Source: Streptomyces rubellomurinus (GTDB lineage: Bacteria; Actinomycetota; Actinomycetes; Streptomycetales; Streptomycetaceae). Taken from it: DNA of 35,842 nucleotides. The translations under genes and the position numbers were made by a program. Each line of letters begins with the position of its first letter. Position 1 is the first letter of the stretch. The notes under the pieces were generated by a model, which was given only the letters and a program-made list of their open reading frames with translations, did not search any database and was not told the DNA's origin. The stretch covers positions 1-35,842 of the forward strand of contig NZ_JZKH01000086.1 in the NCBI RefSeq assembly GCF_000961885.1, given 5' to 3'. Below are positions 16,294 to 23,549 of the stretch, piece by piece.

Positions 16294-17067
16294 GAGGCGA
16301 CACGTGACGCGACCCGCGAGGCGCTCCCGCTCCACCAACGGCTCGCCGCCGAGTTCCAGCGGCGCATCGAGTCCGGCGAGTGGCCCGAGGGCGAGCCGGT
16401 GCCCAGCGAGTCGCAGCTCTGCGCCGAGTTCGGCAGCTCCCGCGGCCCGGTCCGCCAGGCCCTGGCCGTCCTGCGCGGCGAGGGCAGCCTGGTCGGCGGG
16501 CGCGGCAAACCGCCCGTCGCCCGCCGCACGGCGCCCTCGCAGCCCTTCGCCACCTTCCTGTCCTTCACCCAGTGGGCCCGCGGCATCGGCCGCGAACCGG
16601 GCCAGCGCACGATCGAGGTGGCCCGCCGCCGCGCCACCCCGGAGGCCGCCGCCCGGCTCGGCCTGCCCGAAGGGGAACCCGTCGTCGAACTCGTCCGGCT
16701 GCGCCTGCTGGACGGCGTCCCAGCGATGCTGGAACGCTCCACCTTCGTCCACGAGGTCGGCCGGATCCTCTTCGACTTCGACCCGGACACCGGGTCCGTC
16801 TACGACGAACTGCTGCGCCGCGACGTCGACCTGCACCACGCCCGGCACACCATCGACGCCGTCGCCGCCGAACCGCGCGACGCCGAACTCCTGCGGATCA
16901 CCGCGGGCGCCCCGCTGCTGCGCGTCCGCCGGCTCACCACCTCCAGCCGCGGCGTGCCGCTGGAGGACGCCGACGACCGCTACCTGCCCAGCATGGCCAC
17001 CTTCACCATCGAGAACACCGTCGAAGGCCGCACCGTCATCGGCCGCTACCGCACCGAAGAGGACTGA
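16282..17067 (+). CDS. GntR/HutC-family transcriptional regulator
   Basis: The product has 261 residues from GTG at 16282. Residues 12-80 are the GntR winged helix: LPLHQRLAAEFQRRIESGEWPEGEPVPSESQLCAEFGSSRGPVRQAL, with the wing GGRGKPPVARR. Residues about 95-250 are a UTRA ligand domain: REPGQRTIEVARRRATPEAAARLGLPEGEPVVELVRLRLLDGVPAMLERSTF, and IDAVAAEPRDAELLRITAGAPLLRVRR, the effector-pocket strands of HutC members. It precedes the HAD gene by four bases. Four matching dyads, at its own start, at the FAD gene and twice at the phospholipase gene, make it the likely local repressor. By analogy with PhnF-type members the ligand may be a phosphonate or a sugar/amine phosphate; this is inference. 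Confidence 0.9.
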   Translation: MKTSEATRDATREALPLHQRLAAEFQRRIESGEWPEGEPVPSESQLCAEFGSSRGPVRQALAVLRGEGSLVGGRGKPPVARRTAPSQPFATFLSFTQWARGIGREPGQRTIEVARRRATPEAAARLGLPEGEPVVELVRLRLLDGVPAMLERSTFVHEVGRILFDFDPDTGSVYDELLRRDVDLHHARHTIDAVAAEPRDAELLRITAGAPLLRVRRLTTSSRGVPLEDADDRYLPSMATFTIENTVEGRTVIGRYRTEED

Positions 17068-17071
17068 CCCC

Positions 17072-17758
17072 GTGATCCAGCTCGCCGCCCTCGACATGGC
17101 CGGTACCACCATCAACGAGTCCGGCGCCGTCTACCGGGCGCTGCGCACCGCCGTCGAGCGCAACGGCGTCGCCGTCGCCGAGGCCGACCTCCAGACCTGG
17201 ATGGGCACCGACAAGCGCGAGGCCATCGACGCCCTGGTCCGCCTCGGCGGCGGCACTCCCACCCCCGAGCTCGTCGAGGAGAGCTACCAGGCCTTCCGGG
17301 CGTACCTGCGCGAGGCCTACCGGACCACTCCCCCGCAGGCCATCCCCGGCGTCGAGGACGCCCTGGCCGAGCTGCGGCGGCGCGGCATCAAGGTCGCGCT
17401 GACCACCGGGTTCAGCGACGACGTCGCGCTGCCGCTGCTCGCCTCGCTCGGCTGGTCGACCGGCGAGGGCGGCAACCTCGACGCCGTCGTCACCTCGGAC
17501 GAGGTCCCGCGCGGGCGCCCCGCGCCCTACATGATCCACCGGGCGATGGAGAAGACCGGCGTCATCGACACCCGCCGGGTGCTGACCGCCGGCGACACCG
17601 TCGTCGACGTCCAGGCCGGCGCCAACGCCGGGGCCGGTGTCGTGGTCGGCGTGCTCACCGGGGAGCTCGACCGCGCCGACTTCGACGGGCAGCCGCACAC
17701 GTACGTGCTGGCCGGTGTCGCCGACCTGGTCGGGCTCGCGGAGACGCAGCCGTCCTGA
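17072..17758 (+). CDS. Phosphonatase-like HAD hydrolase (PhnX-like)
   Basis: The product has 228 residues from GTG at 17072, with GAGGA upstream overlapping the end of the regulator gene. The HAD nucleophile motif is LALDMAGT-like (AALDMAGTTIN, D8); the Ala-Gly-Thr after the second position is the form seen in phosphonatases. The cap has WMGTDKREAIDAL, whose Lys48 lies where phosphonoacetaldehyde hydrolase keeps its Schiff-base lysine. Later HAD motifs are VALTTGFSDDV (motif II), RGRPAPYMIHRAME (motif III) and VLTAGDTVVDVQAGANAGAG (motif IV). It probably cleaves the C-P bond of phosphonoacetaldehyde, giving acetaldehyde and phosphate, and fits the FAD oxidase that would make that aldehyde. 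A plain phosphatase role is possible. It is cotranscribed with the regulator. Confidence 0.85.
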   Translation: MIQLAALDMAGTTINESGAVYRALRTAVERNGVAVAEADLQTWMGTDKREAIDALVRLGGGTPTPELVEESYQAFRAYLREAYRTTPPQAIPGVEDALAELRRRGIKVALTTGFSDDVALPLLASLGWSTGEGGNLDAVVTSDEVPRGRPAPYMIHRAMEKTGVIDTRRVLTAGDTVVDVQAGANAGAGVVVGVLTGELDRADFDGQPHTYVLAGVADLVGLAETQPS

Positions 17759-17777
17759 CGCTTCGCCGGTCCGGCCC

Positions 17778-17812
17778 GGGCCGCCGGGGGTGCTTGCCGC
17801 CCCCGGCGGCCC
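17778..17812 (+). terminator. Strong stem-loop terminator after the HAD gene
   Basis: A 13-base-pair perfect stem (GGGCCGCCGGGGG with CCCCCGGCGGCCC) with a nine-base loop begins 20 bases after the stop. It separates the regulator/HAD unit from the phospholipase promoter. Confidence 0.75.
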
Positions 17813-17939
17813 GTTCGTCCTTCACCGGCCGGACCGGCCTTCCTCGCCACCGGACCCGCCGGTAGGCCATGTCCGCGCCACCGCTCGGACCGGAGCCGTT
17901 CACTGCCCGGGAGTGGCCCCGTCCGAGCCCGCTCCACAC

Positions 17940-17955
17940 ACTTGTCCAGACAAGT
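17940..17955. promoter_or_regulatory. GntR operator A upstream of phospholipase C
   Basis: ACTTGTCCAGACAAGT has perfect seven-base arms (ACTTGTC / GACAAGT) around a CA centre. It lies 38 bases before the start codon at 17993 and is the best copy of the regulon motif. Confidence 0.85.
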
Positions 17956-17965
17956 CAGAGGGAGT

Positions 17966-17981
17966 ACTTGTCCAGACAAGA
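17966..17981. promoter_or_regulatory. GntR operator B upstream of phospholipase C
   Basis: ACTTGTCCAGACAAGA is a second copy differing from operator A in the last base only. The centres are 26 bases apart. It abuts the ribosome site GAGGAG at 17980-17985. Confidence 0.85.
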
Positions 17982-17992
17982 GGAGCCCCTAC

Positions 17993-20452
17993 GTGACCCC
18001 CGTGTCCCGTCGCTCGTTCATGGGATTCGCCGCCGCGGCCGCCGGCGCCACCGCCGCGTTCTCCGTCCTCCCCGAGTCCCTGCAGAAGGCCGTCGCCGCC
18101 CCCGCGGCCACCGGCACCATCAACGACGTCCAGCACGTCGTGATCTTCATGCAGGAGAACCGCGCCTTCGACCACTACTACGGCACCATGAACGGCGTCC
18201 GCGGCTTCGGCGACCGCAACGCCGTCAACCTGCCGAGCGGCAAGTCGGTGTTCCACCAGCCGTACTCGAACACGGACGGGTACATCCTCCCGTTCCGCAT
18301 GGACACCGGCACCACCAGCGCCACCTGCGCCAACGCCCCCGCGATGAGCTACCCCGTCGACACCGCCATCTGGCACGGCGGCAAGTACGACGCCTGGAAC
18401 ACCGCCCGCACCCCCGGCCTCGGCATGGGCTACTTCAACCGCGCCGACCTGCCCTTCTACTACGCGCTCGCCGACGCCTTCACCATCTGCGACCACTACT
18501 TCTGCTCCACCCTGACTCAAACCAACCCCAACCGGCTGCACCTGTTCACCGGCTCCAACGGCCTCTCGGTCGGCCAGAGCGCCGTCCTCGACAACACCGA
18601 GCCGGCGGCCGGCTTCAGCTGGACCACGTACGCGGAGCGGCTGGAGGCCGCCGGGATCAGCTGGAAGGTCTACCAGCAGAGCGACAACTTCGACGACAAC
18701 GCCCTCGCCTGGTTCGCCAACTTCAAGAACGCCAAGGCCGGTTCACCCCTGCACGACAAGGGCATGGCCACCGTCCCCGACCTCGTCGCCGCCTTCCAGA
18801 AGGACGTCGACGCCGGCACCCTGCCGCAGGTCTCCTGGATCGTCGCGCCCACCGCGCTCTCCGAGCACGCCAACTACAAGCCCGCGTACGGCGAGGACCT
18901 GAGCGCGCGGCTCCTGAAGGTGCTGGCCGCCAACCAGGCCGTCTGGTCGCAGACCGCGTTCATCCTCAACTACGACGAGAACGGCGGCTTCTTCGACCAC
19001 GTCCCGCCGCCCGTCCCGCCCGCGACGGCCACCCAGGGCATCAGCTCGGTGTCCACGGCCGGGGAGGTCTCCGGCGGCCAGGCCATCGGCATGGGCCCGC
19101 GCGTCCCGCTGATCGTCGTCTCGCCCTGGACCCGGGGCGGCTACGTCAACTCCCAGGTGTTCGACCACACGTCGGTGATCAGGTTCCTGGAGAAGCGCTT
19201 CGGCGTCCAGGAGCCCAACATCAGCGCCTGGCGCCGGGCGGTCAGCGGCGACCTCACGTCGGTGTTCGGCTTCTCCGGCCAGGACGCCACCTGGCCCACG
19301 CTGCCCGACACCAGCACGTACGTCTCCGGCGCCGACACCCAGTGCGGCACCCTGCCGGCGCCCGTCGTCCCCGCGACCCAGGCGATGCCCGCCCAGGAGC
19401 CCGGCACCCGCCCGGCCCGCGCCCTGCCCTGGCAGCCCAACGCCAACGGGCGGACGGACTGCGCGGGCGGCAAGTTCTGGATCGACATGACCAACACCGG
19501 GACGGCGGGCGTCGTGTACTACGTGTACCCGAACGCGTACCGGACGGACGGGCCCTGGCTCTACACCGTCGGCGCCGGGGCCACGGTGTCGGACAACTGG
19601 GTCGCGGGGACACCGACCGGCGCGTACGACCTGTCGCTGTACGGCCCCAACGGCTTCCACCGCCGCTTCGCGGGCAACCGCACGACGGCGTGCGCGAGCG
19701 GGGCGGCGCTGGTGGAGGTCGCCTCCGGCTACGACACCGTGGGCAACAAGCTGCAGCTCGCGTTCACCAACACCGGCGGCGCCGCTGCCGTGCTGACGGT
19801 CACCGACCACACCTACGGCACCGGCGGGCCCTGGACGTACACCGTCCCGGCCGGGACCAGGACGCCCGTCTCCGCTTCGTTCGCCACCAAGAGCGGCTGG
19901 TACGACCTCACCGTCACCGCCGACACCGGCGACGGCTTCCTGCGCCGCCTGGCCGGCCACATCGAGACCGGCGCCGACAGCATCACCGACCCCGGCCCCG
20001 GCGGCGCGCCTGCTGCCACCCTCGTCAACGGCACCTTCGAGGCGGGCAGCCTCACCGGCTGGACCGTCGCCGGCAGCGCGAGCGCCACCACCACGGCCAC
20101 CCACAGCGGCACGTACGCGGCCATGGTCGGCGCGACGACGCCGACCAACGGCGACTCGTCCGTCTCCCAGACCTTCACCGCGCCGAGCGGCACCACCCGG
20201 CTGTCGTTCTGGTACCGGATGACGACCAACGACACCGTCGCCTACGACTGGGCCACCGCGAGCCTGACCGACAACACCACCGGCACGAGCACGACGGTGC
20301 TCCCCAAGACCTGTACCGACACGACCAGTTGGGCCCAGGTCACGGCCGCCGTCACCGCCGGCCACAGCTACACGCTCACCCTGACCAACCACGACGACAA
20401 CTACTCCGGCGACGCCACGTACACCCTCTACGACGACGTCACCCTGTCCTGA
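17993..20452 (+). CDS. Tat-secreted phosphocholine-type phospholipase C
   Basis: The product has 819 residues; GTG at 17993 is seven bases after GAGGAG. The N-terminus SRRSFMGFAAAAAGATAAF is a Tat signal with twin Arg 6-7, cleaved probably after an Ala near 36-39. Residues 45-450 are the alkaline-phosphatase-fold phospholipase C: VVIFMQENRAFDHYYGTM with the metal/nucleophile region (E55, N56), FTICDHYFCS, SWIVAPTALSEH, ILNYDENGGFFDHVPPP and PLIVVSPWTRGGYVNSQVFDHTS. Two phospholipase C C-terminal beta domains follow (about 478-560 and 583-665). A third sandwich (676-819, NGTFEAGSLTGW) resembles a carbohydrate- or membrane-binding module and is an addition to the usual family. It should cleave head groups of phosphatidylcholine or sphingomyelin outside the cell. 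The twin operators place it under the local GntR regulator. It overlaps the next, convergent gene by 25 bases. Confidence 0.92.
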   Translation: MTPVSRRSFMGFAAAAAGATAAFSVLPESLQKAVAAPAATGTINDVQHVVIFMQENRAFDHYYGTMNGVRGFGDRNAVNLPSGKSVFHQPYSNTDGYILPFRMDTGTTSATCANAPAMSYPVDTAIWHGGKYDAWNTARTPGLGMGYFNRADLPFYYALADAFTICDHYFCSTLTQTNPNRLHLFTGSNGLSVGQSAVLDNTEPAAGFSWTTYAERLEAAGISWKVYQQSDNFDDNALAWFANFKNAKAGSPLHDKGMATVPDLVAAFQKDVDAGTLPQVSWIVAPTALSEHANYKPAYGEDLSARLLKVLAANQAVWSQTAFILNYDENGGFFDHVPPPVPPATATQGISSVSTAGEVSGGQAIGMGPRVPLIVVSPWTRGGYVNSQVFDHTSVIRFLEKRFGVQEPNISAWRRAVSGDLTSVFGFSGQDATWPTLPDTSTYVSGADTQCGTLPAPVVPATQAMPAQEPGTRPARALPWQPNANGRTDCAGGKFWIDMTNTGTAGVVYYVYPNAYRTDGPWLYTVGAGATVSDNWVAGTPTGAYDLSLYGPNGFHRRFAGNRTTACASGAALVEVASGYDTVGNKLQLAFTNTGGAAAVLTVTDHTYGTGGPWTYTVPAGTRTPVSASFATKSGWYDLTVTADTGDGFLRRLAGHIETGADSITDPGPGGAPAATLVNGTFEAGSLTGWTVAGSASATTTATHSGTYAAMVGATTPTNGDSSVSQTFTAPSGTTRLSFWYRMTTNDTVAYDWATASLTDNTTGTSTTVLPKTCTDTTSWAQVTAAVTAGHSYTLTLTNHDDNYSGDATYTLYDDVTLS

Positions 20453-21465
20453 CGTTCTCCGGGCCGGGCCGCCCCCACGCGGCCCGGCCCCACCGCCGGT
20501 TCGAGCAGCGACAGCGTCCGCCGCTCCGCGTCGAGGCCGGCCCGGACACCGACCGGCATCGGCAGATTCGGGCCGGCGTGCCCGAAGTCGACGTTGCCCA
20601 GCACCGGGATGTCCCGGTCGCCGAGCACGTCGAGGACGATCTCGCGCAGGGTGGGGGACGCGCCGGGTTCCAGCCCGCCGATCTCGCGCGGGACGCCCAC
20701 GACCATGCCGGCGATCCGGTCGAGGATGCCGCCGTGGCGCAGCACCTGCAGGTAGCTCCACACGTGCGCGGCCAGGCCGCCCATCTCCTCCCAGAACAGC
20801 ACCGCGCCGTCGAACCGTTCGAGCGGCAGCGCGAACCGGGTCGCCTGCACCAGCGCGATGCGGTTGATCACCCCGCCGATCAGCGGACCTTCGGCGTGGC
20901 CCGGGCGCCAGCACTCCCACGAGGGGCTGGCGGGCAGCGTGCCGATCGGCTCTTCGCTTGTCATCAACTTGCGGTAGATCTCCCGGAGTTCCGCCTGGCG
21001 CGCTGCGGGCGCGGACTGCCAGGACCCGCCGAAGCCGGGCACGGCCATGTCGGCGTGGAACCCGACCAGGCCCGTGCGCGCGTGGAGCACCAGGTGCAGC
21101 AGCGAGATGTCGCTGTACCCGAGGACCGGCTTGGGGTCGGCCCGGATCGCCTCGACGTCGATGAGGTCGAGGTAGCCGAGCGCCGTCTGCCCGCCGTCAC
21201 TGGCGACGATCGCCCGCACCTCGGGGTCGCGCAGCAGAGTGTTGAACTCCGCGGCGATCTCCTCCGGCGTGGCCGCGCTCCACCAGTGACGACGTCCGGC
21301 CCGGAGCAGCGGCGCCCGCCGCACCCGGAACCCCATCCGCTCCAGCACCGCCACCGTCTGCTCGACGTTGGGCTCGTACGCGTCCGGCAGCGGCCCGGAC
21401 AGGGAGGCGATGACGACGAGGTCTCCGGCCTTCAGGGCACGCGGGCGCAGCAGTTGACGGGTCAT
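20428..21465 (-). CDS. S66-family LD-carboxypeptidase
   Basis: The product has 345 residues from ATG at 21465. It shows the S66 layout: LKAGDLVVIASLSGPL at the start, AIVASDGGQTALGYLDLID, then the nucleophile turn PVLGYSDISLLHL (Ser118). The catalytic Glu lies in LFWEEMGG (E226/E227) and the His in NVDFGHAGPNLPMPVG (H296). It has the spacing of LdcA and of the self-immunity enzyme MccF. The likely job is trimming the last D-Ala from murein tetrapeptides during wall recycling, or hydrolysis of an antibiotic-like amide. There is no signal peptide, so it acts in the cytoplasm. Its 3' end overlaps the phospholipase gene tail to tail by 25 bases. Its promoter shares 21466-21552 with the next divergent gene. 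Confidence 0.88.
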   Translation of the reverse strand: MTRQLLRPRALKAGDLVVIASLSGPLPDAYEPNVEQTVAVLERMGFRVRRAPLLRAGRRHWWSAATPEEIAAEFNTLLRDPEVRAIVASDGGQTALGYLDLIDVEAIRADPKPVLGYSDISLLHLVLHARTGLVGFHADMAVPGFGGSWQSAPAARQAELREIYRKLMTSEEPIGTLPASPSWECWRPGHAEGPLIGGVINRIALVQATRFALPLERFDGAVLFWEEMGGLAAHVWSYLQVLRHGGILDRIAGMVVGVPREIGGLEPGASPTLREIVLDVLGDRDIPVLGNVDFGHAGPNLPMPVGVRAGLDAERRTLSLLEPAVGPGRVGAARPGERQDRVTSS

Positions 21466-21552
21466 GGCGCCAGTGTCGCCGGTTGTGCCGGACAGTTTCA
21501 CTCGAATTTCCACTCTCTTGCCACAACCGGTTTGTGATGCAAAGCTGACTGC

Positions 21553-22284
21553 ATGACAGACGCATCACTGCCCTCGCCGGGCTCACCTCGTGAAGTCCTC
21601 GCCGGATTAGGCGACTTGACCCGGGCGGTCCGCGCCGCCCAGCGCGCGACCTGGTTCCCGCTCCTGCTGCTGGGCATCCTCACCCTGGGCGGAATCCTGG
21701 TCGGCCGGCTCACCTTCAAGGTCGAGACCGCGCCCTGCCCGGCGGGCGACGGGTGCACGCTCGTCACCCAGGGCTCGCCGGTCTACTGGCCGATCGGGCT
21801 CGCCCTGGCCTACGTCGCCACGGCGTTCTTCTACATCCGCCGCTCCCGCAACCGCGGGGTCGGCACGCCGGTCCGGCCGTACATCGTCACCGGGGTCCTC
21901 CTGGTCGGCCTGGTGAGCGCCACCACGCTCTGGACGCTCCGCGACGGGATGCCGCAGCCCGGCGCCCCGGTCGACTTCTGGGGCCTCCACCTCGACCCCG
22001 CCGCCGGGACGACCAGGTTCCTCGAACGCCTCACCGGGAACGCCGTGGCGGTCGGGCTGCCGCTGCTCGTGCTCTCCTGGGTCGAGCGCAGCCCGGCCCT
22101 GGCGCTGCTCACCGCCACCTACCTGGCCATCGAGCTGGTCCCCCTCACCACCGGCTGGGCCGGGATCGCCCCCACCTCGCCGTGGTCCGCCCTCCCCCGC
22201 TTCGCCGTCCCGGGCGTGCTCCTGCTCCTCGGCGCCCTCGGCTTCGCCCTGGCCCAACGCCCCCGGCGGCTCACCACCTCATGA
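21553..22284 (+). CDS. Polytopic membrane protein, unknown, with a TTA codon
   Basis: The product has 243 residues with about six hydrophobic segments (near 34-52, 77-94, 108-126, 158-175, 177-198 and 214-236). No enzymatic motif is visible; a CPAGDGC pair of cysteines lies in the first outside loop. Leu19 is encoded by TTA at 21607-21609, the codon read only by the bldA tRNA in Streptomyces, so translation is likely delayed to the aerial or late stage. The stop overlaps the next gene as ATGA, so membrane protein and regulator form a pair. Function is not recognised; such pairs are common in actinomycetes. Confidence 0.75.
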   Translation: MTDASLPSPGSPREVLAGLGDLTRAVRAAQRATWFPLLLLGILTLGGILVGRLTFKVETAPCPAGDGCTLVTQGSPVYWPIGLALAYVATAFFYIRRSRNRGVGTPVRPYIVTGVLLVGLVSATTLWTLRDGMPQPGAPVDFWGLHLDPAAGTTRFLERLTGNAVAVGLPLLVLSWVERSPALALLTATYLAIELVPLTTGWAGIAPTSPWSALPRFAVPGVLLLLGALGFALAQRPRRLTTS

Positions 22285-22619
22285 CCGACCAGCCCGACCC
22301 GCACCCCGCCATCGGCCTCGACGACGTCGTCCACCAGCGCGTCCGCCTCGGCATCCTCACCGTCGCCCACCAGGCCCGCCGAGCCGAATTCGGCTTCCTA
22401 CGAACGACCCTGGGCCTCACCGCCGGAAACCTCAGCCAACACCTCACCGTCCTGGAGAAGGCCGGCCTGGTCGAGATCGAGAAGGGCTACGAGGGCAAAC
22501 GCGCCCGCACCTGGCTCTCCCTCACCCCCGCCGGCCACCAGGCCCTGGCCGACGAGGTCGCCCAGCTCAAACAACTCATCCACCAGATCGAACAAGGCAG
22601 TTCAGACCTGTCCTCGTGA
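22281..22619 (+). CDS. Winged-helix transcriptional regulator (HTH_34/ArsR-MarR type)
   Basis: The product has 112 residues; the ATG at 22281 overlaps the upstream stop as ATGA. The fold is visible as VHQRVRLGILTVAHQARRAEFGFLRTTLGLTAGNLSQHLTVLEKAGLVEIEKGYEGKRARTWLSLTPAGHQAL: helix 1, the turn, the recognition helix LTAGNLSQHLTVLEKAGL, and a wing with EGKRARTW. This matches the small winged-helix family in which the regulator controls its own operon with a membrane partner. A 12-bp stem terminator follows six bases later. Confidence 0.88.
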   Translation: MTDQPDPHPAIGLDDVVHQRVRLGILTVAHQARRAEFGFLRTTLGLTAGNLSQHLTVLEKAGLVEIEKGYEGKRARTWLSLTPAGHQALADEVAQLKQLIHQIEQGSSDLSS

Positions 22620-22624
22620 CACCG

Positions 22625-22654
22625 GAAGCGCCCCCGAGCAGGCGGGGGCGCTTC
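22625..22654. terminator. Bidirectional stem-loop terminator
   Basis: GAAGCGCCCCCG and CGGGGGCGCTTC form a perfect 12-base-pair stem with a six-base loop. It separates the convergent genes ending at 22619 and 22688. Confidence 0.8.
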
Positions 22655-22687
22655 GTCATGCGGCACGACGGGTCGGCGGGCGCGGGT

Positions 22688-22918
22688 TCACTCACCCTCG
22701 GCACCCTCGACACCCTCGGCCTCCCAGCGGAGCAGGTCCCCCGGCTGGCACTCGAGCACCTCGCACAGCGCGGCGAGCGTCGTGAAGCGCACCGCCTTGG
22801 CCCGACCGTTCTTGAGCACCGCCAGGTTCGCGGGCGTGATCCCCACGCGCTCCGCGAGCTCGCCCACGGACATCTTCCGCCTGGCCAGCATCACGTCGAT
22901 GTCGACGGCGATCGGCAT
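22688..22918 (-). CDS. XRE/Cro-type HTH regulator (DUF2975 partner)
   Basis: The product has 76 residues; ATG at 22918 overlaps the DUF2975 stop as TGATG. The sequence is nearly all HTH: VDIDVMLARRKMSVGELAERVGITPANLAVLKNGRAKAVRFTTLAALCEVLECQPGDLLRW, the compact XRE type that ends in CQPGDLL. This form is regularly encoded directly after a DUF2975 membrane protein. A Glu/Gly-rich tail follows. It probably binds the palindrome in the operon promoter (23440-23458) and shuts off its own expression. Confidence 0.9.
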   Translation of the reverse strand: MPIAVDIDVMLARRKMSVGELAERVGITPANLAVLKNGRAKAVRFTTLAALCEVLECQPGDLLRWEAEGVEGAEGE

Positions 22919-23409
22919 CAGATCACCTGGTCCAACTCGGCCTGCATCCGGGCCGCTTCGCCGTCCCGGGCGACGGCCTGCGCGAGCAGCGTGCGCAGCA
23001 CGAGCACGATGAGCGCGACCCCCAGGACGGCCAGGCCGATCCCGGCCATGATTCCGGTGACGCCCGGGTCGTCCCGCTGCCCGGGCGCGTTCACGGCGGT
23101 GACCGCGAACCACACGAGCGCGGCCGCGACGATGGCCCCGATGATGCCGTCCACGTAGCGGAAGGCGGCATGGGAGAACACGGTTCCGCGCCGCACCATC
23201 GCCACCAGCCGCCAGACGCAGCCCATGACGACCTGGGCCGTACCGATGCCCAGGATCGTGATCACCCGCATCGCGGTCAGCGGAAGCGACCCGCCCTCCT
23301 GGTCCTTCCCCCCGACCAGCGCCCACACCATCAACCCCTGCACGAGCACACTGCCGGTGAACACCACCACGAGCACGGCGCGCAGCGCGCGCACGGTCAG
23401 CTTTCCCAC
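22918..23409 (-). CDS. DUF2975 family membrane protein
   Basis: I choose GTG at 23409 because GGGAGG lies six bases upstream; ATG at 23415 would touch the ribosome site. This gives 163 residues starting MGKLTVRALRAVLVVVFTGS, with four membrane spans (about 8-30, 45-66, 86-106 and 121-145). The VFSHAAFRYVDGI segment between spans 2 and 3 is typical of the family. The family's function is unknown; it is nearly always paired with the small XRE regulator that follows. The pair may sense a membrane state. Confidence 0.85.
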   Translation of the reverse strand: MGKLTVRALRAVLVVVFTGSVLVQGLMVWALVGGKDQEGGSLPLTAMRVITILGIGTAQVVMGCVWRLVAMVRRGTVFSHAAFRYVDGIIGAIVAAALVWFAVTAVNAPGQRDDPGVTGIMAGIGLAVLGVALIVLVLRTLLAQAVARDGEAARMQAELDQVI

Positions 23410-23419
23410 GACCATCCTC

Positions 23420-23436
23420 CCATCGAACAACGATGG
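23420..23436. promoter_or_regulatory. Second inverted repeat at the xre operon +1
   Basis: CCATCG-AACAA-CGATGG has six-base arms with a five-base centre and shares the ATCGA core with the promoter palindrome. It spans the expected transcription start, so it could be a second, weaker operator or an mRNA 5' hairpin. Confidence 0.45.
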
Positions 23437-23437
23437 A

Positions 23438-23466
23438 AACCTATCGAATGTCGATAGGTGACACAA
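23438..23466 (-). promoter_or_regulatory. Promoter of the DUF2975-xre operon
   Basis: On the minus strand TTGTGT (23466-23461), a 17-base spacer and TAGGTT (23443-23438) form a promoter about 29 bases before the start codon, with +1 near 23431. Confidence 0.55.
23440..23458. promoter_or_regulatory. Palindromic operator inside the xre operon promoter
   Basis: CCTATCGA-ATG-TCGATAGG is a perfect dyad with eight-base arms. It covers the promoter spacer and the upstream part of the -10 hexamer. It is the natural target for the XRE protein of this operon. Confidence 0.75.
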
Positions 23467-23549
23467 GGGCACCCGCGACCCCGAGCAGATGGTCGCCCCG
23501 CCCCGGCGCCGTGCGCATCCACCATCCACGCACCACTAAGGTCACCCGC

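Noticed and set aside
17869..21537. Plus-strand frame of 1222 residues over the phospholipase
   Set aside because: Arg/His/Pro-rich shadow of the phospholipase gene, which has a Tat signal, catalytic motifs and a ribosome site in its own frame.
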